13,774 nt of DNA from an uncultured Chryseolinea sp. (GTDB lineage: Bacteria; Bacteroidota; Bacteroidia; Cytophagales; Cyclobacteriaceae). The translations under genes were made by a program, and so were the position numbers. Below are positions 8,001 through 13,774 of this stretch, one piece after another; position 1 is the stretch's first letter, and every line of letters begins with the position of its first letter. The notes under the pieces are model-generated. The model saw only the letters and a program-made list of their open reading frames with translations. It was not told the origin of the DNA and searched no databases. The stretch covers positions 1 to 13,774 of the forward strand of contig CAMLER010000055.1 in NCBI GenBank assembly GCA_946478915.1, given 5' to 3'.

Positions 8001-9276
8001 CATGTACATAATGCGTGTACTTGTTCGTCGACCGATCGAGGTAGTTCAGGCCTCCACCATCGGTTCCAATCCAAAGATTTCCTTTTTCATCTTCGACAAA
8101 ACAGAGGACGTCATTGTTTGCTAACTTATGATTACCGGATGGCGGAAGAATATGATGAATAAATTTTGTATGGTATTGGTCCCACTTGTTAATGCCACGA
8201 TTTCTGGCGGCAATCCACATGGTTCCAATCTTATCTTTGTAGATAGCCCAAATTGAATTACTGCCAATGCTTGTCGGGTCGAGTGGGTCAGGCCAGAAAT
8301 TTGAAAACGTATTGTCTTTCCTGTCATAAATGGTCAACGCACCATTTTCCAAACCAATCCAAAGCCTTCCAAGATTGTCTTCGGCAATGCTCAAAACAAT
8401 ATTGTGTATCAATCCCGTTGGGTCCTGAATATTGGGTTTATACCTTTTGAATGACCAGCCTTTTTCTGTTTCAACGAGGAGGTTGAGCCCTTCGCGTGTG
8501 CCCACCCAGATATTACCATTGGAATCTTGCAAATAAGAATACAAATAGTTGCTGCTTATTGAGCTTTCATCGAGCGGATCATGCACATGATGAATAAATC
8601 TATTCTTTTTCCGATCAAACATCGAAAGACCGCCACCGTATGTCCCTACCCACAAGTTCGCCTTAGCATCTTCAAAGATCACCCGGACATGATTGTTACT
8701 CAGGCTATGGATGTTATTTGGATCTTTTTTAAAATGTTGAAATTTTGTTAATCCAGGTTCTAGCAATTCAAGGCCAGCCTTTTCAGTGCCAACCCAAAGA
8801 TTGCTCTTGCTGTCGATATATAAATCAGTGATCCAATTGTCGCTAAGTGAACCTGTCTCTCCTGATTTTGGCGGGAATCGCCGGAAATTATCCAGCTTAC
8901 GATCGTACATATTCAAACCGGCGTCGAGTGTGCCGACCCAAATATTACCAAGGCTGTCCTCTACTAATGAGTTTATAAAATTGCTGCTGATACTTGTAGT
9001 GTCACCGTATACAAATTCATAGATCTTAAATTCGATGCCATCGTAACGATTTAGGCCATTCCGGGTTCCGAACCACATAAATCCCTTGTTATCCTGAAGT
9101 ATACAGGTGACGGATTTTTCAGAAAGTCCGTCGGAGAGCAGCTCGAATCTTATATTCCCGATATTGTTTTTATGATCCTGTGCATAAGTATTTAACGGTG
9201 TGGCTATCTGAAAAAATAGAAAGTAAACCGTCATCCGGTAGAAACTGGTAACAATATTTAAAGCTGCAGTTGACAC
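5035..9276 (-). CDS. Hybrid two-component system sensor kinase / response regulator (HTCS) with double propeller and AraC output
   Basis: One 1413-residue chain senses a ligand in the periplasm and drives transcription. Domains: signal peptide/anchor about 1-33 (ends NTYAQ); fourteen Reg_prop blades (motif D..G.LWVGT) at about 62-688; Y_Y_Y domain 755-822; membrane helix about 829-846; HisKA with His885 in ANISHEFRTP; HATPase with N-box Asn1001, DSGAGIP (1040-1046) and GEGSGIGLSL (1066-1075); receiver with Asp1164, phospho-acceptor Asp1206 in VSDVMMPGMDG, Ser1236 and Lys1258; AraC-type helix-turn-helix about 1305-1404. All key residues are present, so it should be active. This architecture normally controls Bacteroidota polysaccharide-utilisation genes, often binding oligosaccharides; the convergent hydrolase gene is a plausible target. 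GTG at 9276 follows an in-frame stop and gives the signal its only basic residue (Arg14); ATG at 9234 is a good alternative (1399 residues). The last codons (VIGDQ, stop) are made of the neighbouring repeat. Confidence 0.96.
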   Translation of the reverse strand: MSTAALNIVTSFYRMTVYFLFFQIATPLNTYAQDHKNNIGNIRFELLSDGLSEKSVTCILQDNKGFMWFGTRNGLNRYDGIEFKIYEFVYGDTTSISSNFINSLVEDSLGNIWVGTLDAGLNMYDRKLDNFRRFPPKSGETGSLSDNWITDLYIDSKSNLWVGTEKAGLELLEPGLTKFQHFKKDPNNIHSLSNNHVRVIFEDAKANLWVGTYGGGLSMFDRKKNRFIHHVHDPLDESSISSNYLYSYLQDSNGNIWVGTREGLNLLVETEKGWSFKRYKPNIQDPTGLIHNIVLSIAEDNLGRLWIGLENGALTIYDRKDNTFSNFWPDPLDPTSIGSNSIWAIYKDKIGTMWIAARNRGINKWDQYHTKFIHHILPPSGNHKLANNDVLCFVEDEKGNLWIGTDGGGLNYLDRSTNKYTHYVHDPKDSNSLSSNSVISLELDSYGDLWVGTWEGGLNRFDKNTGTFRHYFHDTRNERSLGSDYVFSIFEDSSRKLWVGAFYEGLDLYDRETDSFVHYRVDGSNPKAIGHNRVFTMYEDTKKNIWIGSEGGGLIHMEKDSKGNPAFTSYRYNPNDTTSLSSNLVNAVYEDSRHNLWIGTWAGLNKFDYQSKTFKAYRKEHGLADNVVYGIIEDGEGNLWVSTNQGISKFNPTDISFENYNTADGLQAQEFIRGSFLKSKSGEFFFGGVNGFNSFFPTSILGNPNVPPIYITNFWIYNEQMKPGGAGSPLSTNISETQKIVLPYNQNEFTFEFAALNFSQAFKNQYSYFLEGYDKNWHVSDRERKASYAKVPPGDYTFIVKGANNDGIWNERGTRLRIIVNPPWWKTWWAYGLYALAALALFIWYRRNLINRERLRNDLKLEHIELKKMQEMDKLKSYFFANISHEFRTPLTLILSPIRDMLAGNFHGDAKKQYQMVIRNGERLLRLINQLLDLSKLGAGRMKLKASKIDIVAFIKMIVSPFDSYAQRSHIEFTIVCPAEPVYVYIDPDKFEKILTNLLSNAFKFTREGRIGLSVRTFYETPGTVMESGMDNRVEIAVSDSGAGIPQEYLNTIFDHFYQVAHQSNGEGSGIGLSLAKELVELHRGRIIVESTVGRGSVFKVILSLGKEHLSNSEIDYTGEPMHEPQKWIGLDEGNPSIAEPLKNDGGTAIDTQAVLPRVLIVEDNADMRNYIRQCIQSEFSIIEATDGMEGVRMGMEIIPDFIVSDVMMPGMDGVALCKTFKTNIRTSHIPVILLSAKADLESKIDGLETGADDYLSKPFYSYELLVRIKNLIRSRQILKERFSDSKKLILEPKEISITSLDEKFLKKVLEVIEQNMSDSTFRVETLGKELQMDSEAVYRKIKALTGSTAVEFIRNIRLKRAAQLLRQKKLTVAEVTYNVGFNDLQYFRTCFKKQFGVSPSEYMGSGSVIGDQ

Positions 9277-9444
9277 GTTTTACATTTCAGATCCTTAAAA
9301 TAACATGAAATTGATTTACTCGCTATAGCGCATAAGAGAAGTGGCAATAATAGGCGGCTTATTTCCCCACCGAATACTTGGGCCAAAACGCAAGATTTAC
9401 ACGTCCCTCAGATCGCTTTGTGCCTAAAATGCCTTGCAATTCAA

Positions 9445-9483
9445 AAGAAAAAATAAAAGCAACAGGCCGAAACCTATTGCTTT
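9445..9483 (-). terminator. Intrinsic terminator of the TolB-like gene
   Basis: On the minus strand AAAGCAATAGG (9483-9473), a six-base loop (9472-9467) and CCTGTTGCTTT (9466-9456) form an 11-bp stem with one G-U pair. It is followed by six consecutive U (9453-9448). The opposite strand would have a C-A mismatch instead of the wobble, so the structure favours minus-strand transcription. It lies 50 nt past the stop of the gene ending at 9533 and about 170 nt before the sensor gene starts, which argues for separate transcripts. Confidence 0.8.
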
Positions 9484-9532
9484 ACTCATCACAAAACCCA
9501 ATTAATGTGAAGTGAGGGTATAATATGCGGGG

Positions 9533-11062
9533 CTATTTTCTTCCTGAATTGCTCACGAAAGCAATGCTTTTGCTGTCGGGTGACCAGGATGGAACATTGA
9601 TCGTCCCCTGGCCACCATACAGGTAAGCAATTACTTTCGGAGCTCCTCCAGCCGTTGGCATTAATTTTAGCGTTACACGTTTGTAAGATGGATGGCTATT
9701 TACCGGAATATCATAGGGGAATGAAATGTACACCATCCATTTCCCATCCGGTGAAATGTGCGGGAACCAATTGTTGTACTGGTCGAACGTCAGTTGCTCA
9801 TGTGCAGTACCGTCAGGTTTCATGCGCCAGATCTGCATTGTACCCGATTGACTTCCATTATAATAAATGTATTTGCCATCGGGTGAATATTCGCAGCCAT
9901 CAACATGCTCTCCCTTTCCGGTGTTGGTAAGCATTACTTCTTTCGATTTACCGTCAATTGCCTTCTTATAAATGTCATATGTCGGATTGTCGCTACGCGT
10001 AGCTACGTATGCCACTTCTTTGTTATTCGGCGACCACCCATGTAAGTAAGATGGCGTCTCTTCCGTTATCAATTTTGGTTCGCCACCTTCTATAGGGAGA
10101 ACGTAAACCGATGATCCACCCCCAGGCAATCCCTCACGGTGATGGCTGATCGCTATCATTTTTCCATTAAATGAAATGACATGATCATTGTTAAGGCGAT
10201 TAGCAGACCCGGTGTTGAGTTTTTGCACCTCACCACCCTCAACTGGGATGGTATAAAGAGATCCATCCATATTGAATAATAATTTTCTGCCATCAGGCAT
10301 CCAGTTAGGTGCCTCAAATCGACCGTCCTTTTCAAAAATCACTTTTCTTTTTCCGTCGAAAACGTTCATGGTCTCAAGACGGCAACCCAGCCATCCTTCG
10401 CGACCAGGGTTATAAGCATCAGCAACCGGTCGGTCAAGACGCACATTATACGCGCGAGCTTCTTCCACGACATCCTTATTATGCGACGAAATAAAAAGAC
10501 CGACCAAAACGGAATCCTTAAAGCTTGTCATGGAATGAGAACCAATCATTTGCAACGGTTCCCCTGGATGTGCTGCACGCATGATGATCTCCTTCCCTTT
10601 ACGCTCCAGTTGAAGGATGGTGTAGTTGTTCTTTGGTGTAAAGATTTCATCCTCCGGATCGCGCATATACGCCCCTCGCAATTCTCGCCATTGCAGAACG
10701 GTTAACCCGTCACCATGCAGAGTCGCATTGATGCTGGCCGCCGTTTCGTCGTCCGATTCACGGACCATGAGGCCAATTTTTCGGTGTGGATCTGTGCCTT
10801 TTCCAATAAATTCAAAGTCGGCAGTGATTATGAAATCACCTCCAACTTTATTGTATACATAATTAAATTCATCCCTTTCAAACCAGATGTTGTAACCTGC
10901 ACCTTTAAGGGTGTATTGTTGAGATACATTATCGTAAGATGCGCCCCCTCCTCTGACAGGGCTGCCGATATCTTTGTTGTACTTAAATATCCCAACGGCT
11001 TTTTGCTGTGCAGATGTGTTTGTAATGACTAAGATTAAAGCCAGTGCGAAAAGAGACTTCAT
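9533..11062 (-). CDS. Secreted DUF1349-like plus TolB-type (PD40) beta-propeller protein
   Basis: The 509-residue product starts at ATG 11062 with a clean signal peptide, MKSLFALALILVITNTSAQ, cut before Gln20, so it acts in the periplasm or outside the cell. Residues about 25-210 look like the DUF1349/concanavalin-like beta-sandwich (GGDFIITADFEFIG, KIGLMVRES, TVLQWRELRG, VLVGLFISSH). Residues about 240-509 carry WD40-like PD40 repeats as in TolB and peptidase propellers: NWMPDGRKLLF (253), GWSPNNKEVAY (342), EYSPDGKYIYY (391), HISPDGKWMVY (435) and SWSPDSKSIAF (492). No peptidase, esterase or other catalytic domain follows the propeller, so it is probably a binding or scaffold protein; ligand unknown. 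Automatic names such as 'TolB family protein' should not be taken as a Tol-Pal role, since no tolA/Q/R or pal is near. It has its own terminator and diverges from the esterase gene at 11359. Confidence 0.85.
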   Translation of the reverse strand: MKSLFALALILVITNTSAQQKAVGIFKYNKDIGSPVRGGGASYDNVSQQYTLKGAGYNIWFERDEFNYVYNKVGGDFIITADFEFIGKGTDPHRKIGLMVRESDDETAASINATLHGDGLTVLQWRELRGAYMRDPEDEIFTPKNNYTILQLERKGKEIIMRAAHPGEPLQMIGSHSMTSFKDSVLVGLFISSHNKDVVEEARAYNVRLDRPVADAYNPGREGWLGCRLETMNVFDGKRKVIFEKDGRFEAPNWMPDGRKLLFNMDGSLYTIPVEGGEVQKLNTGSANRLNNDHVISFNGKMIAISHHREGLPGGGSSVYVLPIEGGEPKLITEETPSYLHGWSPNNKEVAYVATRSDNPTYDIYKKAIDGKSKEVMLTNTGKGEHVDGCEYSPDGKYIYYNGSQSGTMQIWRMKPDGTAHEQLTFDQYNNWFPHISPDGKWMVYISFPYDIPVNSHPSYKRVTLKLMPTAGGAPKVIAYLYGGQGTINVPSWSPDSKSIAFVSNSGRK

Positions 11063-11358
11063 AAAAAAAATGTGCTTTTAATGTCCGCCACAATATGTCA
11101 ACCGCTGACGAACTGACGCGATGATAATTTGGATGGGCTCCAGAACTCTTGCGCAGTCGACGAAATTCGGACGAGTTCAAAATTGGATATAAATTGCTAA
11201 AATCAGCGATGGTAAATTCAGCAATCATGCAGGGTATTTCTGTAAATTGTTAGTAAGAACGTGTGAATCAATAATATTTATCCTGTGGACCGATTGCATT
11301 CGCCATTACAATCAGCATCGCCAATCCGAAAAATATCAACCGAAAAACCCGGAGTAGA
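11063..11358. other. Divergent intergenic region carrying promoters for the TolB-like and esterase genes
   Basis: These 296 bases lie between two divergent genes for exported proteins, so both promoters should be here. No exact TAnnTTTG box was found on either strand. An imperfect inverted repeat TTGCTAAAAT ... ATTCAGCAA spans 11194-11224, with a loop of about 12 nt, and could be an operator. GGAG at 11351-11354, four bases before the ATG at 11359, is the only clear Shine-Dalgarno-like sequence I noticed near a start in this window. A reverse frame reaching 11228 is the out-of-frame 5' side of the TolB-like gene region and shows no domain. Confidence 0.45.
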
Positions 11359-12246
11359 ATGAAAACAATAAGTGTAATATTGACATGTATTGTACTAGCG
11401 GGAACGGATCTTCAAGCGTCCGTCATCACAGACTCAATTCAAACAGACTCAATTCAAATAGAAGGCAACTACCGGACTTTCCATCACAAGGCACCTGTTT
11501 CTCTGAAACCTGGGGCAAGCCTCGTATTCGTTTTGCACGGTTCTGGTGGCAATGGCCTTGATATGATGTCAGAAACAGTTGAACTCGAAAAGCAGGCACA
11601 AAGTGATAATGCGATTGTGGTTTATCCAAATGGTTACAAGAAATATTGGAACGAATGTCGCAAAGCTGCCAGCTCACTCGCTAATAAAGAAGACATTAAC
11701 GAGGCTGCTTTTTTCGATGCCATGATAAAGCATTTTGTAAATAAATATAAAATTGACGACCGCCATGTATTTGCGATCGGCACCTCCGGCGGTGGACACA
11801 TGTGCTACAAACTGGCGTTGACCATGCCGGGAAAGTTTGCTGCAGTGGCAGCACTCATTGCCAATTTACCGGACAACGCTAATATGGATTGCGCGGAGAA
11901 TGGAGTACCCATACCAATCATGATCGTAAATGGTACTGCGGACCCGGTTAATCCATATGAGGGTGGCATGATGAAGGGGGCGAACTTTGTGATGGGCACG
12001 GTGCGATCAACGGACCAAACCTTCCAATATTGGGCACAACTTGCAGGGTATACCGGAAATCCGAAAAAGGAAGCTGTTCCGGATAAAGATCCTGGCGATG
12101 GAAAAGTAATTGTGCGGTATACTTATAAAGTCAAGGGAAAGCCGGAAGTCGTCTTATTAAAAGTAGTAGGTGGGAAACACGACTATCCAAGTGACATTGA
12201 TGTTCATGCAGAGGGATGGGAATTCTTCAAGCGCCAAATAAAATAA
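11359..12246 (+). CDS. Secreted PHB-depolymerase / LpqC-type alpha/beta-hydrolase (esterase)
   Basis: A 295-residue protein with signal peptide MKTISVILTCIVLAGTDLQA, probably cut near residue 20. The fold is the Esterase_PHB (LpqC-like) branch of alpha/beta-hydrolases: oxyanion loop VLHGSGGNG (58-66), then IVVYPNGYKKYWNECR, nucleophile elbow GTSGGGHM with Ser143, acid Asp195 in NGTADPVNPYEGG, and His274 in GGKHDYP. The triad is complete, so it should hydrolyse an ester. The family includes polyhydroxybutyrate depolymerases, feruloyl and acetyl-xylan esterases, and the substrate cannot be chosen from sequence. No separate polymer-binding domain is present, which makes an insoluble-PHB depolymerase less likely than a small-ester or glycan esterase (inference). 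The start at 11359 has a GGAG four bases upstream. Its stop is only 2 nt before the VOC gene, indicating co-transcription. A 15-bp tandem duplication follows the signal sequence. Confidence 0.9.
   Translation: MKTISVILTCIVLAGTDLQASVITDSIQTDSIQIEGNYRTFHHKAPVSLKPGASLVFVLHGSGGNGLDMMSETVELEKQAQSDNAIVVYPNGYKKYWNECRKAASSLANKEDINEAAFFDAMIKHFVNKYKIDDRHVFAIGTSGGGHMCYKLALTMPGKFAAVAALIANLPDNANMDCAENGVPIPIMIVNGTADPVNPYEGGMMKGANFVMGTVRSTDQTFQYWAQLAGYTGNPKKEAVPDKDPGDGKVIVRYTYKVKGKPEVVLLKVVGGKHDYPSDIDVHAEGWEFFKRQIK
11431..11460 (+). repeat. 15-bp in-frame tandem duplication in the esterase gene
   Basis: GACTCAATTCAAACA (11431-11445) is followed directly by GACTCAATTCAAATA (11446-11460), differing at one base. 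It encodes DSIQT-DSIQI just after the signal peptide, in a linker before the alpha/beta-hydrolase core, so it should be tolerated structurally. It looks like a recent slippage duplication. Confidence 0.85.
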
Positions 12247-12248
12247 GT

Positions 12249-12629
12249 ATGGAGTTTATAAAGGCGATTCCGATGATGAAGGCGATTGATATGCGCCAAT
12301 CGCTTGACTTCTATACCCGGATCCTGGACTTCGAGGTAGATGGTCGGTGGCCATCGGAAGGTTTGCCGTCATTTGTTAACTTGAACAGAGGTGATGTTTA
12401 TATTCAATTGTCTACCCACAGCGGCGATGGTGTGGTCGGAAGCGTGGCCACAATCATTGTGGAAGGTATTAATAACTTATTTGAAAAATATTTAGAGAGA
12501 GGGTTGGACACAACAGGAAAAGAGAATTCTCCTGTACATCGCGCTCCGGTAGACCAAACCTGGGGCTGGCGCGAATTTTATGTTACAGATCCGGCAGGAA
12601 ACGCGTTGAGGTTCTCTCAAAAACTTTGA
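12249..12629 (+). CDS. VOC-superfamily protein (glyoxalase / bleomycin-resistance type)
   Basis: A 126-residue single-module VOC protein: two beta-alpha-beta-beta-beta repeats. The first begins IPMMKAIDMRQSLDFYTRILDFEV, the usual 'v.D...s..FY...LGF' pattern. The second ends WREFYVTDPAGNALRFSQKL, the usual 'eFyv.DPdGn.l.f' pattern, with Glu109 as a possible metal ligand. Members are dioxygenases, isomerases, thiol transferases or drug-binding proteins; the position of a first metal ligand is not clear here, so a non-metal binding role is possible. It is cytoplasmic, with no signal peptide. I chose ATG 12249, 2 nt after the esterase stop; an earlier in-frame ATG at 12216 would overlap the esterase and add residues the family lacks. 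It sits between the esterase and an AraC regulator, probably in one operon. Confidence 0.9.
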   Translation: MEFIKAIPMMKAIDMRQSLDFYTRILDFEVDGRWPSEGLPSFVNLNRGDVYIQLSTHSGDGVVGSVATIIVEGINNLFEKYLERGLDTTGKENSPVHRAPVDQTWGWREFYVTDPAGNALRFSQKL

Positions 12630-12670
12630 AATCATCAAGTCCGTTTATTAGAAAAATAGCAACCCACATT

Positions 12671-13465
12671 ATGCCCTACACGCAAATCATCCCGCCGGAT
12701 CGTATCAAACCATGGGTGCGATTTTTTTGGACGTTTGAGGGCAATGACGATAATGCACATGTGTTGAATCCGTTAGCTGACGGTTGCCCTGGAATTATTT
12801 TACAACACGCCTCAGAAGGACAGTTTCACGACGCTGAAAAGCATATCGTTCCTGAAATTTTACTTTACGGCCAAACGATCAATTGCTCACCTCTCTACCT
12901 TGATGGTAAGTTTAATACATTTGGCGTGTGCTTTAATCCTTCCTCGATAAGTTCACTTTTTCGGATTAACGCAAGTGAGCTTACCGACTCCTGTATTGAT
13001 TTTACTTTATTGGTAGATGACCTGAAAGAACCGCTGGCAAATTCTATTTCCGCAAATGAAAAAGCTGATATTTTTTCTGCGCAAATATGGAAAATAATAA
13101 AAAAGGGCGTTCCGGTCTCCGATCCCTCAACAGATTTTGCCGTCAGGCGTATCGTTGAATCCAGGGGAAATGTCGAAATGCGATCGCTACAAAAGGAATT
13201 ACAATTATCCGAGCGCGGACTTCAACGCAAGTTTAACCAGCACGTAGGTATTTCACCAAAGATGTTTTCACGGGTGTGCCGGTTTCAGGCGTCTCTTTCT
13301 CAGTTAAGAAAAAGTGATTTTGAGAATCTCTCCGACATTGCATTCGACAATGGATATTCGGATCAATCCCATTTCATCAGAACCTTCCGGGAGTTTGCTG
13401 GCTTTTCACCCCTTCAATTTCAAAAGAGTAAACACCTGCTAACACCGAACTTTACCATTTCATAG
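12671..13465 (+). CDS. AraC-family transcriptional regulator (DUF6597-like N-domain)
   Basis: A 264-residue cytoplasmic regulator. Residues about 1-115 match the ligand-side domain seen in many Bacteroidota AraC proteins (DUF6597-like): MPYTQIIPPDRIKPWVRFFW, DGCPGIILQH, ILLYGQTINCSPLYLDG and FGVCFNPSSISSLFRI. Residues about 158-252 hold the two helix-turn-helix motifs: LQKELQLSERGLQRKFNQHV and then LSDIAFDNGYSDQSHFIRTF followed by REFAGFSP. The start is ATG 12671, where the conserved N-domain begins. An in-frame TTG at 12626 overlapping the VOC stop would add 15 unconserved residues and is less likely. The gap to the VOC gene is 41 nt on the same strand, so it probably shares the esterase-VOC transcript and may control it. 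Ligand unknown; no hairpin terminator was seen after the stop. Confidence 0.92.
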   Translation: MPYTQIIPPDRIKPWVRFFWTFEGNDDNAHVLNPLADGCPGIILQHASEGQFHDAEKHIVPEILLYGQTINCSPLYLDGKFNTFGVCFNPSSISSLFRINASELTDSCIDFTLLVDDLKEPLANSISANEKADIFSAQIWKIIKKGVPVSDPSTDFAVRRIVESRGNVEMRSLQKELQLSERGLQRKFNQHVGISPKMFSRVCRFQASLSQLRKSDFENLSDIAFDNGYSDQSHFIRTFREFAGFSPLQFQKSKHLLTPNFTIS

Positions 13466-13482
13466 CGTCGGTTTTATTCTAT

Positions 13483-13510
13483 TTTCGATCAATTGTTCAT
13501 TCTAGTTTTG
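13483..13510 (+). promoter_or_regulatory. Predicted Bacteroidota-type promoter for the Rossmann oxidoreductase gene
   Basis: TAGTTTTG at 13503-13510 is an exact match to the Bacteroidota -7 consensus TAnnTTTG. It lies 20 nt before the ATG at 13530, which would give a short leader. An upstream TTTC at 13483-13486 is a one-base variant of the -33 TTTG, at a slightly short spacing of 16. The box overlaps a small inverted repeat TTTTGA-A-TCAAAA (13506-13518). This suggests the downstream gene is transcribed separately from the AraC cluster. Confidence 0.5.
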
Positions 13511-13529
13511 AATCAAAAAATTCATAACT

Positions 13530-13774
13530 ATGAAAATCCTTGTATTCGGAGCGACTGGTACCGTTGGAAAAATTTTTGTGCAACAGGCCCTCGAAGAAAA
13601 CCATTTAGTCACCGCTTCTGCCAGAAATCCGCTCGCAATTTCTATCAGCCATCCCAACCTGACCGCTGTTAAAGGCGACGTGCTTGACCATTCAGCCGTG
13701 GAGGGCGCAACGCCAGGGCACGACGCAGTAGTCTGCATACTCGGTGCAGGCAGCCATGGCAAGGTCAGAGCGGA
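13530..13774 (+). CDS. NAD(P)H-binding / NmrA-like Rossmann-fold protein, cut off by the right window edge
   Basis: From the ATG at 13530 the frame stays open to the last base, giving 81 full codons. It begins MKILVFGATGTVGKIFVQQA, with the dinucleotide-binding loop GATGTVG at residues 7-13. Then come HLVTASARNP, typical of the second strand where NADP is recognised (Arg32 could contact the 2'-phosphate), a Leu-x-x-Val-Lys-Gly-Asp-Val block (LTAVKGDVLD), and DAVVCILGAG, the usual fourth strand of atypical short-chain dehydrogenase / NmrA / SDR_a5 proteins. Such proteins are NAD(P)H reductases, quinone-reductase-like enzymes or redox sensors; the missing C-terminus prevents a finer call. It is preceded by a good -7 box and separated by 64 nt from the AraC gene. 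Confidence 0.9.
   Translation, partial: MKILVFGATGTVGKIFVQQALEENHLVTASARNPLAISISHPNLTAVKGDVLDHSAVEGATPGHDAVVCILGAGSHGKVRA

Noticed and set aside
12216..12248. Upstream ATG for the VOC gene overlapping the esterase
   Set aside because: The added residues are the esterase C-terminus read in another frame, and the VOC fold begins at the ATG at 12249.
13502..13762. 86-codon reverse frame at the right edge
   Set aside because: It is the antisense of the well-supported Rossmann-fold gene starting at 13530.

Overview
The window looks like chromosomal DNA of a free-living Bacteroidota bacterium, most likely from the Cytophagales/Chitinophagales side of the phylum. Three things point there: a one-protein hybrid two-component regulator (periplasmic propeller, Y_Y_Y, kinase, receiver and AraC DNA-binding domain fused in one chain); signal peptides ending in the typical '...AQ'; and few Shine-Dalgarno sequences, with one good match to the Bacteroidota -7 promoter box (TAnnTTTG). 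The phylum is well supported; the order is a guess.

Layout, left to right. A DUF1772/anthrone-oxygenase-like membrane protein runs off the left edge on the minus strand (1-345). After a divergent gap comes a plus-strand multi-pass membrane protein of the heparan-alpha-glucosaminide N-acetyltransferase catalytic family (661-1878), closed by a small palindrome and T-run. Next is a large secreted glycoside-hydrolase-like protein with a C-terminal carbohydrate-binding module (1993-4611). Convergent to it, on the minus strand, is the giant hybrid sensor/regulator (5035-9276). A GATC-rich, degenerate repeat cluster lies between their 3' ends and runs into the last codons of the regulator. Further right, still on the minus strand, is a secreted protein with a DUF1349-like beta-sandwich and a TolB-type propeller (9533-11062), followed by a clear intrinsic terminator. 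Divergent from it is a compact plus-strand cluster: a PHB-depolymerase-type esterase (11359-12246), a VOC-family protein (12249-12629) and an AraC regulator (12671-13465). A separately promoted NAD(P)-binding Rossmann protein runs off the right edge (13530-13774).

How the genes may work together. The secreted hydrolase plus CBM, beside a hybrid sensor of the kind that normally controls polysaccharide utilisation loci, suggests a small glycan-responsive locus. No SusC/SusD transporter pair is in the window, so it is not a canonical PUL as seen here. The esterase, VOC protein and AraC regulator are probably co-transcribed and under local control. No CRISPR array, insertion sequence, tRNA, rRNA or phage gene was seen. 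The most unusual non-coding element is the repeat cluster at about 4612-5065. The gene with the most open biochemical question is the hydrolase-like protein at 1993-4611.
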